Origin: Pseudomonas xionganensis
GTDB taxonomy: Bacteria; Pseudomonadota; Gammaproteobacteria; Pseudomonadales; Pseudomonadaceae
Direction of reading: 5' to 3'
Assembly: GCF_009763245.1 (NCBI RefSeq)
Contig: NZ_WKJZ01000001.1
Location: forward strand, 1,256,455-1,320,454
Length of the DNA: 64,000 bases
The notes beneath the pieces were generated by a model. The model was given only the letters and a program-made list of their open reading frames with translations, did not search any database and had not been told where the DNA came from. The translations under genes and the position numbers were made by a program. The stretch's first letter is position 1, and each line of letters opens with the position of its first letter. Positions 35,652-43,530 of this stretch are shown piece after piece.

Positions 35652-36494
35652 ATGCGTAATGATGCTCGCGACGAACTCGATCATGTGCCCAGTCTGACCC
35701 CGGATCGGGGCGATCAGGATGACTTCGCCGAGGCCCATGTCGAGCCGCGTAGCCCGGCTTACGCGCGTGCGCCGGTTGCGCCGCAGAAGACGGCCGGTAA
35801 CGGGCCGCTGTGGGCACTGGTCGGTGCCCTGACGATCGCCCTGGGTGGTTTGGGCTGGTGGAGTTTTCAGCAGATCAGCCTGATGGAGCAGCAACTGGTG
35901 GCGACCCAGGAGAGCTTTGCCCGCATCAGCGAGGAAGCCGCCGGGCGCATTCAGGATATTTCCGGCAAGGTGGTGGCCACCGAGTCCAGCGTGCTCGGTG
36001 ACAGCGAAGCGCTCAAGCTGCGGGTCAAACAGCTGGAAAACCAATTGGCCGAACTGGGCAAGCAGCAACAGAGCCTGAGCAGCCAGCAGGGCAGCTTCAA
36101 TACCCGCGTCGAGCAACTGGCAGGCGAGCTGAAGAGCCAGCAGGGCGTCACCGGCAAGTTCGAGGACAACCTCAAGGCCCTGGCCAACGAGCAGGCCAGC
36201 CTGAAAAAGGAACAGGTGGCGCTGAAAACCGCCCAGGCCGACACCGGCAAGCTGGAAGCCCAACTGCAGAGCCTGACGACGGATATCGAAGCCCTGAAGA
36301 AACTGGGCAACCCCAATACCGCCATCGCCCGCATCGAACAGGATCTGCTGGTGCTCAAGAGCGATCTGGAAACCCGCGCCGCCAGCAGCAGCTCCACCGC
36401 CGAGTTCGACGCTTTCCGTGCGCAGATGACGCGCAATATCAGCACCCTGCAGGCCCAGGTGGTCAACCTGCAGCAGCAGATCGACGCCCGCTAA
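35652..36494 (+). CDS. Membrane-anchored coiled-coil protein
   Basis: A 280-residue protein with a charged cytoplasmic N-terminus (about 1-62), a single TM helix (PLWALVGALTIALGGLGWWSF, about 63-83) and a long periplasmic coiled coil (about 85-280) full of heptad-like Leu/Gln/Glu/Lys. Function is unknown. Such proteins are often scaffolds in envelope or division complexes, but nothing here assigns it. I chose the ATG at 35652 (AAGG upstream); an ATG at 35619 is less likely. A strong terminator follows. Confidence 0.8.
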   Translation: MRNDARDELDHVPSLTPDRGDQDDFAEAHVEPRSPAYARAPVAPQKTAGNGPLWALVGALTIALGGLGWWSFQQISLMEQQLVATQESFARISEEAAGRIQDISGKVVATESSVLGDSEALKLRVKQLENQLAELGKQQQSLSSQQGSFNTRVEQLAGELKSQQGVTGKFEDNLKALANEQASLKKEQVALKTAQADTGKLEAQLQSLTTDIEALKKLGNPNTAIARIEQDLLVLKSDLETRAASSSSTAEFDAFRAQMTRNISTLQAQVVNLQQQIDAR

Positions 36495-36510
36495 AGCCCA
36501 GGCCGTTATG

Positions 36511-36540
36511 AAAAAGCCCGCTGAACTCAGCGGGCTTTTT
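36511..36540. terminator. Bidirectional terminator between the coiled-coil gene and xenB
   Basis: AAAAAGCCCGCTGA (36511-36524) and TCAGCGGGCTTTTT (36527-36540) form a near-perfect 14-bp stem with T-runs on both strands, between convergent genes. Confidence 0.93.
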
Positions 36541-36550
36541 CGTGGCGCTG

Positions 36551-37600
36551 TTACAGCGTCGGGTAGTCCAGATAGCCCTCGGCGCCCTGGCCGTAGAAGG
36601 TTTCCGGCCGTGGCGGGTTGAGCTCGGCATCCTGGGCCAGGCGGGCCGGCAGATCCGGGTTGGCGATAAAGGGCACGCCGAAGGCCACCGCATCGGCCTT
36701 GCCCGCCGCCAGCCAGGCGTTGGCCTGCTCCTTGGTAAAGCCCTCGTTGGCGATAAATACGCCACCAAAGGCCTCTTTCAGGCGCGGCGCCAGGCTGTCC
36801 TCGGCCTCATGTTCTCGGGCGCAGATAAAGGCGATACCGCGCTTGCCCAGCTCACGGGCGACATAGGTGAAGGTCTCGGCGCGATCGGCGTCGCCCATGT
36901 CGTGGGCATCGGCGCGGGGGGCCAGGTGCACGCCAACCCGGCCGGCGCCCCACACCTCGATGGCCGCATCGGTCACTTCCAGCAGCAGGCGTGCGCGGTT
37001 TTCCAGGCTGCCGCCGTAGCGGTCGCTGCGCTGGTTGGTGCTGCTCTGCAGGAACTGGTCGAGCAGGTAACCGTTGGCGCCGTGGATCTCCACACCGTCA
37101 AAGCCGGCGGCCTTGGCGTTTTCCGCGCCCTGGCGGTAGGCCTCGACGATATCGGCGATTTCTTCGGTTTCCAGGGCGCGCGGGGTGACGAAGTCTTTTA
37201 TCGGGCGCACCAGGCTGACGTGTCCGGCAGGCTTGACGGCGCTGGGCGCCACCGGCAGTTCACCGTTCAGATAGATGGGGTCGGAGATGCGCCCCACATG
37301 CCAGAGCTGGAGCACGATCTTGCCGCCGGCGGCATGCACCGCCTGGGTGATATTGCGCCAGCCGCGCACCTGCGCATCCGACCAGATGCCGGGGGTGTCC
37401 GGGTAGCCGACGCCCATCGGCGTCACGGCGGTGGCTTCGCTGATGATCAGCCCGGCGCTGGCGCGCTGCACGTAATACTCGGCCATCAGCGCATTGGGCA
37501 CGCGGCCTTCGTCGGCGCGGCAGCGGGTCAGCGGGGCCATGATGATGCGGTTGTGCAGGTGCAGATCACCGATCTGGATAGGGTCGAAAAGGGTGCTCAT
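36551..37600 (-). CDS. xenB: Old-yellow-enzyme family flavin oxidoreductase, XenB type
   Basis: A 349-residue FMN-dependent ene-reductase (TIM barrel) closely resembling Pseudomonas XenB, which reduces nitro compounds, nitrate esters and activated alkenes with NADPH. Landmarks are MAPLTRCRADEGRVPNALM near the N-terminus, QLWHVGRIS, the substrate-binding GVEIHGANGYLLDQFLQ with His and Asn, and NQRSDRYGGSLENRARLLLE. I chose the ATG at 37600 with GGAGAG upstream; an in-frame ATG 12 bases earlier has no such site. Confidence 0.9.
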   Translation of the reverse strand: MSTLFDPIQIGDLHLHNRIIMAPLTRCRADEGRVPNALMAEYYVQRASAGLIISEATAVTPMGVGYPDTPGIWSDAQVRGWRNITQAVHAAGGKIVLQLWHVGRISDPIYLNGELPVAPSAVKPAGHVSLVRPIKDFVTPRALETEEIADIVEAYRQGAENAKAAGFDGVEIHGANGYLLDQFLQSSTNQRSDRYGGSLENRARLLLEVTDAAIEVWGAGRVGVHLAPRADAHDMGDADRAETFTYVARELGKRGIAFICAREHEAEDSLAPRLKEAFGGVFIANEGFTKEQANAWLAAGKADAVAFGVPFIANPDLPARLAQDAELNPPRPETFYGQGAEGYLDYPTL

Positions 37601-37713
37601 GAATCTCTCCATCTGCCTGGAAAAGGACGTATCGTGGTGCTGCGAACCTTAGCGCGGGGCTGCTCGGGAAGCAGATCGTTTGCCGCGATAGTGATCATCG
37701 AATGAGCTGATAA

Positions 37714-38301
37714 ATGAACTACCTGGCCCATCTTCATCTGGGCGGCGACGCCCCGGCCCAGCTGCTCGGCAGCCTCTATGGCGACTTCGTCAAGGGGCCG
37801 CTGGCCGGGCAGTGGCCGGCGGATATCGAGGCGGCCATCCGCCTGCACCGACGTATCGACGCCTTTACCGACAGCCATCCCTTGCAGGCCCAGGCCCGTG
37901 CGCGCTTTCCCGCTGAGCGGCGGCGTTACAGCGGCATGCTGCTGGATGTGTTCTTCGATCACTGCCTGGCCCGGCACTGGGCCGACTATGCCGCCGAGCC
38001 TCTGCCGCGCTTTACCGGGCGGGTCTACCAGGTGCTGGCTGGCGAACCGCAGCTGCCTGGACGCCTGGCCCTGATCGCGCCGCGTATGGCGGCGCAGGAC
38101 TGGCTGGGCAGTTATCGCGAGTTTGCGGTGCTGGCGCAGGTGGTAGCCGGCCTGCAGCGGCGCCTGTCGCGGCCAGAGGCCCTGGCCGGGGCGATGGTTG
38201 AACTGGAGCGCTTGTATCAGCCGCTGCTGGAGGACTTTCGCGCCTTCTATCCCGAGCTGCAGGCGTTTGCAGCCCAGGAACGCGCACGGTTGAGCGATTA
38301 G
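37714..38301 (+). CDS. acpH: Acyl carrier protein phosphodiesterase AcpH
   Basis: A 195-residue cytosolic HD-like hydrolase that removes 4'-phosphopantetheine from acyl carrier protein. MNYLAHLHL at the start, GSLYGDFVKGP, LHRRIDAFTDSHP and LDVFFDHCLARHW match the DUF479 family and E. coli AcpH. Its stop codon overlaps the stop of the convergent olsA (both within 38298-38301). Confidence 0.88.
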   Translation: MNYLAHLHLGGDAPAQLLGSLYGDFVKGPLAGQWPADIEAAIRLHRRIDAFTDSHPLQAQARARFPAERRRYSGMLLDVFFDHCLARHWADYAAEPLPRFTGRVYQVLAGEPQLPGRLALIAPRMAAQDWLGSYREFAVLAQVVAGLQRRLSRPEALAGAMVELERLYQPLLEDFRAFYPELQAFAAQERARLSD

Positions 38302-39071
38302 GCCGCCTGGCTGGCTCGCGCCGGGGCGTCGCCAAACAGCGCCTGGCCGATGGCCTGCTGGGCCTGGCGGGCCAGGGCATTGCGGTTCAGTTCGCGGCTG
38401 TCGATGGGTGTCAGCAGCTGGATCTGCACCTCGCCCAGGTCACTGGCCAGCAGGCGCAGCAGGTGGCTGAGCATATCGTCGTCGCCGACAAAGGGCGCCA
38501 CGCTGCACGGCTGGCCGCCACGCAGGTAGCGGATGGCCACCGGCTGCACCGGCACGCCGCTGTCGATGGCGCTGCTCAGCAGGCGGCCGTGGAAGGTGCG
38601 CAGGCCCAGGCCATCGGTGGTGGTGCCTTCGGGGAAGATCAGCAGAGGGCGGCCGCGTTGCAGATGACGGTTGAGCTGCTGGCCGACCAGGCCGCTGTCG
38701 CCCGAACCGCGGCGGATAAACAGGGTGCCGGCCTTGTGCGCCAGCCAGCCGGCCACCGGCCAGGTGCGCACCTCGGCCTTGGACAGAAAGGACAGCGGGG
38801 TGAGCATGCCGAGCAGCGGGATATCGGTCCAGGACACATGATTGCTGACCCACAGCATGGGCTGACGCGGCAGCCCGCCCTGCACCTGCAGGCGAAACGG
38901 CAGGGCGCCGGTCAGGCGCGCGAGAAACCAGCGGGTCAGGCGCTGGCGGGTGGGCATCAGGTCATGCCGCACCAGACGTTCCAGCAGGGTCACCCCGGTG
39001 GCCAGCAGGGCGCCCAGGCTGATCACCGCCAACAGGCGCAGCAGACGCAGGTATAAACGCAGTTTTTTCAT
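38298..39071 (-). CDS. olsA: Lyso-ornithine lipid acyltransferase OlsA (PlsC family)
   Basis: A 257-residue membrane-associated acyltransferase that adds the second acyl chain to lyso-ornithine lipid. It has a hydrophobic N-terminus, the HX4D motif in NHVSWTD, and FPEGTTTDG, both typical of PlsC-type enzymes. The companion OlsB lies just upstream on the same strand. I chose the ATG at 39071. The olsB-olsA gap of 131 bases holds a long inverted repeat. Ornithine lipids replace phospholipids in phosphate limitation in Pseudomonas; no Pho box was identified here. Confidence 0.9.
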   Translation of the reverse strand: MKKLRLYLRLLRLLAVISLGALLATGVTLLERLVRHDLMPTRQRLTRWFLARLTGALPFRLQVQGGLPRQPMLWVSNHVSWTDIPLLGMLTPLSFLSKAEVRTWPVAGWLAHKAGTLFIRRGSGDSGLVGQQLNRHLQRGRPLLIFPEGTTTDGLGLRTFHGRLLSSAIDSGVPVQPVAIRYLRGGQPCSVAPFVGDDDMLSHLLRLLASDLGEVQIQLLTPIDSRELNRNALARQAQQAIGQALFGDAPARASQAA

Positions 39072-39115
39072 CGGCCTCTCCGCGGGCAACGTCGGGCTAA
39101 CAGGCATAACGGCGG

Positions 39116-39174
39116 GTAGGGTGCGCCGTGCGCACCACGGCTGGCCCGCAGGCGGTGCGCATGGCGCACCCTAC
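39116..39174. repeat. Inverted repeat with GTAGGGTGCGCC ends
   Basis: Arms of about 21 bases (39116-39136 and 39154-39174) starting GTAGGGTGCGCC pair with one mismatch around a 17-base centre. A degenerate second copy lies at 52423-52483. The pattern resembles REP-type intergenic repeats in Pseudomonas; it sits between olsB and olsA. Confidence 0.75.
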
Positions 39175-39202
39175 GGACAGCGTCAGCCATACGCAACTGC
39201 AA

Positions 39203-39958
39203 TCAGACGGCGGCCTTGAAGTGGCGGGCATAACGCGGGCACAGCTCGTCACGCTTGAGCAGGATAAACACATCGGCTACCTGGAAATCGCGATCCCAGC
39301 AGGGTTCGCCGCAAATCTTCGCCCCCAGGCGCATATAGGCCTTGAGCAGCGGCGGCATTTCGGCGATCACATTGCCCGGGATATCCAGGGCCGGCAGTGG
39401 GGTTTTCGGCTCGGCGCGCAGGTGCTCGGTGCACAGGTAGCGTTCGCGCAGGCGCTGCATGATGGCCTGGGCCTGGATGCCGCCATCCTGCATGGGGATG
39501 CTGGCGCAGCCCATCAGGTAGCGATAGCCGCCTTCATTGAGCACCTCGGCCAGTTCGGCCCAGAGCACGGCGATGGTGGCGCCGTTGCGGTAGGCGGCAT
39601 CCACGCAGGTGCGGCCGATTTCCAGCACCGGCCCTTCGAGGCCGGCCAGGCCGTGCAGGCGGAATTCCTCTTCGCTGTAGAAGCGCCCCAGGTCCGCTGC
39701 CGCGCTATGGTCGAGCAGGCGGGTGGTGGCGACCAGCTCGCCACTATTGAGGTCACGCACGCCGATATGCCGGCAGTGCAGGTCGTAGTCATCCATGTCC
39801 AAACCCTGCTCGGCGCCCTTGAGCTTGGCGTCGAATTCGGCGCTGAACACGCGAAAGCGCAGGGCCTGGGCCTCGCGCAGGGCGCTGGCCCCGCACAGGC
39901 GTTCGGCCTGCAGGCGGCGCGGGGTGCTGCGGTCACGGGAGCTTGCCATCTGGGTCAT
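39203..39958 (-). CDS. olsB: Ornithine N-acyltransferase OlsB
   Basis: A 251-residue GNAT-fold acyltransferase that transfers a 3-hydroxyacyl chain from ACP to the alpha-amino group of ornithine, the first step of ornithine lipid synthesis. Conserved features are [12 protein letters not shown], the HIGVRD...LVATTRLL strands, [17 protein letters not shown] and [17 protein letters not shown] precedes the ATG. Operon with olsA, interrupted by an inverted repeat. Confidence 0.93.
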   Translation of the reverse strand: MTQMASSRDRSTPRRLQAERLCGASALREAQALRFRVFSAEFDAKLKGAEQGLDMDDYDLHCRHIGVRDLNSGELVATTRLLDHSAAADLGRFYSEEEFRLHGLAGLEGPVLEIGRTCVDAAYRNGATIAVLWAELAEVLNEGGYRYLMGCASIPMQDGGIQAQAIMQRLRERYLCTEHLRAEPKTPLPALDIPGNVIAEMPPLLKAYMRLGAKICGEPCWDRDFQVADVFILLKRDELCPRYARHFKAAV

Positions 39959-40147
39959 GCCGTTCTCTCCATTAGGCGACCTTGCAGGCCGCTAGGACGT
40001 GCAATTGGCCGATTAAGCCGGCTTTTTGCCTTGCAGCCGGTCGATCTTGTTGGGCAAGCTCAGGCTAGGTAACGGCAATGTCACCCCTGTGAAATTTTGG
40101 TGATGCTTGCATGACAGTCGTCATGACCCTGCCCAAAGGAGCCCCGC

Positions 40148-41029
40148 ATGCCCTGGCAACGATTCTTGCGCCCGCAACCCCGCCTGCCCGCCGCGGATCT
40201 GGAGAACTGGTACGCCAGCCTGCTGGAGCAGCTGGGCCAGGCCGCACCCTTTGAGCTGGCCCTGCTCGGCGGGCGCCTGGCCGCCACCCCGGGGCTGGCC
40301 TTTCTCGCCGGCTACCAGGCCGCCCTGCGCGCCCTCTGGCCGGCCGCACCCTGGAGCCTGGGGGCGCTGTGCGTGACCGAGAACAAGAGCACTCGCCCGG
40401 CGGACATGGCCACCCGTATCGCCGGGCTGCAGCTGAACGGGCGCAAGGATTTCGTCACCGCTGCCGAGGCCGCCGACTGGTTACTGGTCGCCGCCCGAGA
40501 AGAGTCGGCGGGCGAGGCGCCGCGTCTGGCCCTGAGCGTGGTGCGCAATGGTGATCCCGGGGTGCGTATCGAGCCCTTGCCGGCCTTGCCCCTGATGCCG
40601 GATATCGGCCATGCCCGCCTGCACCTGCACGCTGCCCATTGCGAGCGCCTGGCCGGGGATGGCTGGGACGATTATGTGAAGCCCTTCCGCAGCCTGGAGG
40701 ACTGCCATGTGCTCGCGGCCTTCTGCGCCTGGCTGTATGGCGTGGGCGAGGAATGCGCCTGGCCCGAGCCGCTGCAACTGCGCCTGCTGGGGCTGCTGGC
40801 CAGCTGTGCCGAGGTGGCCCGGCAAAGCCCCGGCGCGGCGAGTAGCCACCTGCTGCTGGCCGGGCTGTTAGCCCAGTTCGACAGCCTGCGTGGCGAGCTG
40901 GACAGCGCCTTTGCCGCCGGGCCGCAGCCCTGGGCGCAGCTGTGGCAGCGCGACCAGGGTTTGCTGGCGATCGCCAACAGTGCCCGGCGCAAGCGCCTGG
41001 AAAAGGCTCGCAGGGTGCTGCAGGGCTGA
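40148..41029 (+). CDS. Short acyl-CoA dehydrogenase-like protein
   Basis: A 293-residue protein. The middle (CVTENKSTRPADMATRIAGLQLNGRKDFVTAAEAADWLLVAAR) resembles the beta-barrel region of acyl-CoA dehydrogenases, and the C-terminal part is helical. It is about 90 residues shorter than normal members (about 380), with a shortened N-terminal helical domain, and I cannot identify the catalytic glutamate. It may be a divergent flavoprotein or a non-catalytic relative. GGAG precedes the ATG at 40148. Confidence 0.75.
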   Translation: MPWQRFLRPQPRLPAADLENWYASLLEQLGQAAPFELALLGGRLAATPGLAFLAGYQAALRALWPAAPWSLGALCVTENKSTRPADMATRIAGLQLNGRKDFVTAAEAADWLLVAAREESAGEAPRLALSVVRNGDPGVRIEPLPALPLMPDIGHARLHLHAAHCERLAGDGWDDYVKPFRSLEDCHVLAAFCAWLYGVGEECAWPEPLQLRLLGLLASCAEVARQSPGAASSHLLLAGLLAQFDSLRGELDSAFAAGPQPWAQLWQRDQGLLAIANSARRKRLEKARRVLQG

Positions 41030-41123
41030 TGCTTGGCCAAGGACCTGCGCCTGGCTTGATGCAGATCAGTAAGTGCGGCCCTGGCGGGCAGTAAAGTCGC
41101 CGGCTTTCGGAAGAGAGCCCGCC

Positions 41124-41909
41124 ATGCGCCGCGAACCCATAGTGCTATTCGATAACGGTCACCACCAATGCCTGATGTTCGATGACCTGGTCAGCGGCGA
41201 GGGGGTGCAGTCCAACCAGTTTCTGATCACCGACCACGAGCAGTACCTGCTGCTCGATCCGGGCGGCGACCTGACCTATACGCCGCTATCACTGGAGCTG
41301 TCCAAGCACATTCCGGTGCAGGATCTGACCTATATCTTCGCCTCGCACCAGGACCCGGACATCATCGCCTCCCTGGACAAGTGGCTGCTGCACACCCGCG
41401 CCAAGGTCATCTGCTCCAAGCTGTGGGCACGCTTTCTGCCACACCTGACGGCCAACTACCTGGCCCTGAGCCGTGGCATCAACACCTTCGACCGGATCAT
41501 CGCGCTGCCGGATCGCGGCCAGTCCTTCACCCTCGGCAAGTGCACGCTCAAGGCGGTGCCGGCGCACTTTCTGCACTCGGTGGGCAACTTCCAGCTGTAC
41601 GACCCGGTGAGCAAGATCCTCTTTTCCGGTGACATGGGCGCCTCCATGGTCGATGACGCCAGCCCGGTGCGTGACTTCGCCAACCATGTGCCGCACATGC
41701 TCGGCTTTCACCGCCGCTACATGGCCAGCAACAAGGTCTGCCGGCTGTGGGCGGCCATGGTGCGGGAGATGGATGTGGCGATGATCGTGCCGCAGCATGG
41801 CCGGCCTTTTGTCGGCCAGGAAATGATCAGCGCCTTCCTCTACTGGATCGAAAATCTGGAATGCGGCCTGGATCTGCTCGGCCCCGAGGACTACAGCCTG
41901 CCCAAGTAG
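41124..41909 (+). CDS. ODP-type metallo-beta-lactamase-fold di-iron protein
   Basis: A 261-residue cytosolic protein with the metallo-beta-lactamase core of flavo-diiron proteins but no flavodoxin domain. Candidate metal ligands are His75, Asp77 and Asp79 (SHQDPDI, in place of HxExD), His148 or His151, Asp170 (FSGDMGA) and His225 (PQHGRPF). This fits oxygen-binding di-iron proteins (ODP), known as oxygen sensors in chemotaxis of some bacteria. I chose the ATG at 41124. No chemotaxis gene is adjacent. GGATCGGCCGATCC, a 14-base palindrome, lies downstream at 41936-41949. Confidence 0.83.
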   Translation: MRREPIVLFDNGHHQCLMFDDLVSGEGVQSNQFLITDHEQYLLLDPGGDLTYTPLSLELSKHIPVQDLTYIFASHQDPDIIASLDKWLLHTRAKVICSKLWARFLPHLTANYLALSRGINTFDRIIALPDRGQSFTLGKCTLKAVPAHFLHSVGNFQLYDPVSKILFSGDMGASMVDDASPVRDFANHVPHMLGFHRRYMASNKVCRLWAAMVREMDVAMIVPQHGRPFVGQEMISAFLYWIENLECGLDLLGPEDYSLPK

Positions 41910-42014
41910 TGACCATTCGCGCCGAAATCCCCTGTGGATCGGCCGATCCGGCCCTACTGGCCGTCATATCGGCGTGCTAGGGTGCCGCCTTTGCCACGTC
42001 GCACAGGCGCCCCT

Positions 42015-43127
42015 ATGTCATTGTTGAAACCCTTTGTCCTGGCCCTGCCGCTGGTGCTGGGCAGCCTTTCGGCCTTGGCCGAGTCCTGGCCGATTCCCGA
42101 CTGGTCCAGCCGCGGCGCGCCGGCCAGCCCGGCGCTCGCGGCGCTTGAGGCCTATGCCTTCCCGCCGCGCGATGAGGCCGGCCGCACGGGCGTGCGCACC
42201 GATGCCCTGCTGGTGGTGCACGACGGCGAGATTGTCTATGAGCGCTACGCCGCGCCGACCCATGCGGCGACCGCGCACCTGACCTGGTCCATGGCCAAGA
42301 GCCTGCTGGCCACCACCCTGGGGGTGGCCTATGGTCAGGGGCGCTTTCGCCTGGATCAGCCGGTGGCCGAGTTCTACCCGCCTTTTGCCGCCCACCCGCA
42401 GGTCAAGGTCGGCCATCTGCTGAACTGGGCCTCGGGTCTGGACTGGCAGGAAGACTATGAATACGCACCGCTGAAATCCTCGGTGGTGGCCATGCTCTAC
42501 ACCCGCGGTCGCGCCGATATGGCCGCCTTTACCGCCCAGCATCCGGCCGCCGTGGCACCCGGTGCGCGCTTTCGCTACTCCAGCGGCGACAGCAATGTGC
42601 TGGCCGCCGCACTCAGGGGCATGGTGGGGGAGGCGGCCTATGCCGACTATCCCTGGACGGCCCTGTTCGACCCCCTGGGTATCGACTCGGCGGTCTGGGA
42701 GCGTGATGGCGCCGGCACCTTCGTCGGCTCCTCCTATGCCTATATGACCGCCCGCGATCTGGCCCGGGTGGGCCTGCTGATGCAGCGTGACGGCCGCTGG
42801 GGCGAGCAGCAGCTGCTGCCCAAGGCCTGGGTCGCATTCAACCGCACTCCCTTTGCCAACTACCTGCCCGTGGCCGGCAAACCCCACGAGCCGGTGCCCG
42901 GCGGCCACTGGTGGCTGAATGCGGCGGTGGCCGGCGCGGCCAAGCCCTGGCCGGATGCGCCGGTGGAGAGCTTTGCCGCCCTCGGCCATTGGGGCCAGGG
43001 CCTGTATGTGCTGCCGCGGGAAAAGCTGGTGATCGTGCGCTACGCCGATGACCGCGATGGCAGCTTCCAGCACAACCAGCTACTCAAGCTGGTGCAAGCG
43101 GCCTTTGCCGGTGAGGTGCAACCATGA
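42015..43127 (+). CDS. Class C beta-lactamase-family serine hydrolase (exported)
   Basis: A 370-residue periplasmic protein with a signal peptide (KPFVLALPLVLGSLSALA) and the serine-hydrolase motif SMAK (Ser92, Lys95). The second motif is YSS (in FRYSSGDSN, in place of YxN) and the third is HWG (GHWGQG, in place of KTG), the usual pattern of EstB/6-aminohexanoate-dimer-hydrolase-like esterases rather than true beta-lactamases. The substrate is unknown. The stop overlaps the start of a small Cys-rich gene (ATGA), so they are coupled. Confidence 0.85.
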   Translation: MSLLKPFVLALPLVLGSLSALAESWPIPDWSSRGAPASPALAALEAYAFPPRDEAGRTGVRTDALLVVHDGEIVYERYAAPTHAATAHLTWSMAKSLLATTLGVAYGQGRFRLDQPVAEFYPPFAAHPQVKVGHLLNWASGLDWQEDYEYAPLKSSVVAMLYTRGRADMAAFTAQHPAAVAPGARFRYSSGDSNVLAAALRGMVGEAAYADYPWTALFDPLGIDSAVWERDGAGTFVGSSYAYMTARDLARVGLLMQRDGRWGEQQLLPKAWVAFNRTPFANYLPVAGKPHEPVPGGHWWLNAAVAGAAKPWPDAPVESFAALGHWGQGLYVLPREKLVIVRYADDRDGSFQHNQLLKLVQAAFAGEVQP

Positions 43128-43444
43128 TTCGTCGTCGCCCCTGGCTCAGCCTGCTGTTGCTCGCCCTGCTGGTGCTGGCCGCGCTTGGCTGGCACAACCG
43201 CGTGCACCTGCAGGCCTTCCCCGACATCGTCAGCGCCTACTCCGCCAAGGAATACTGCTCCTGCCGCTATGTCAGCGACCAGCCGGCGGACTACTGCCGG
43301 GCCTATGTGACACAGTACGTGCCGCTGAGCGACTTGCAGGACGATGCCGCAGGCAAACGGGTCAGTGCCTCGGCCCTGGGCCGCACCCATCTGGCCCAGT
43401 GGCGGGATCAGCGCAGCGGCTGTGTGCTGGTGTCGGAGCAGTAG
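43124..43444 (+). CDS. Small membrane-anchored cysteine-rich protein
   Basis: A 106-residue protein with an N-terminal hydrophobic segment (PWLSLLLLALLVLAALGW) that may be a signal anchor, followed by a short periplasmic domain with EYCSCRYVSDQPADYCRAYV (three cysteines within 15 residues) and a last cysteine at GCVLV. The spacing suggests disulphide bonds or metal binding. No family recognised. It overlaps the upstream serine hydrolase by 4 bases and may be its partner. Confidence 0.72.
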   Translation: MIRRRPWLSLLLLALLVLAALGWHNRVHLQAFPDIVSAYSAKEYCSCRYVSDQPADYCRAYVTQYVPLSDLQDDAAGKRVSASALGRTHLAQWRDQRSGCVLVSEQ

Positions 43445-43530
43445 TCTCGACCTGATTAACCGCCTGCTGGGGCTTGCAAGGGCGCGCCAGATGACTAAGG
43501 TGAGGGCACCTGATCTGCCCCAGAGCCCCC

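Noticed and set aside
39116..39174. Possible CRISPR repeat
   Set aside because: Only one near-perfect inverted pair and one remote degenerate copy; no regularly spaced repeats or spacers.
42015..43127. True beta-lactamase (resistance gene)
   Set aside because: The second and third motifs are YSS and HWG rather than YxN and KTG, which point to an esterase-like family member.
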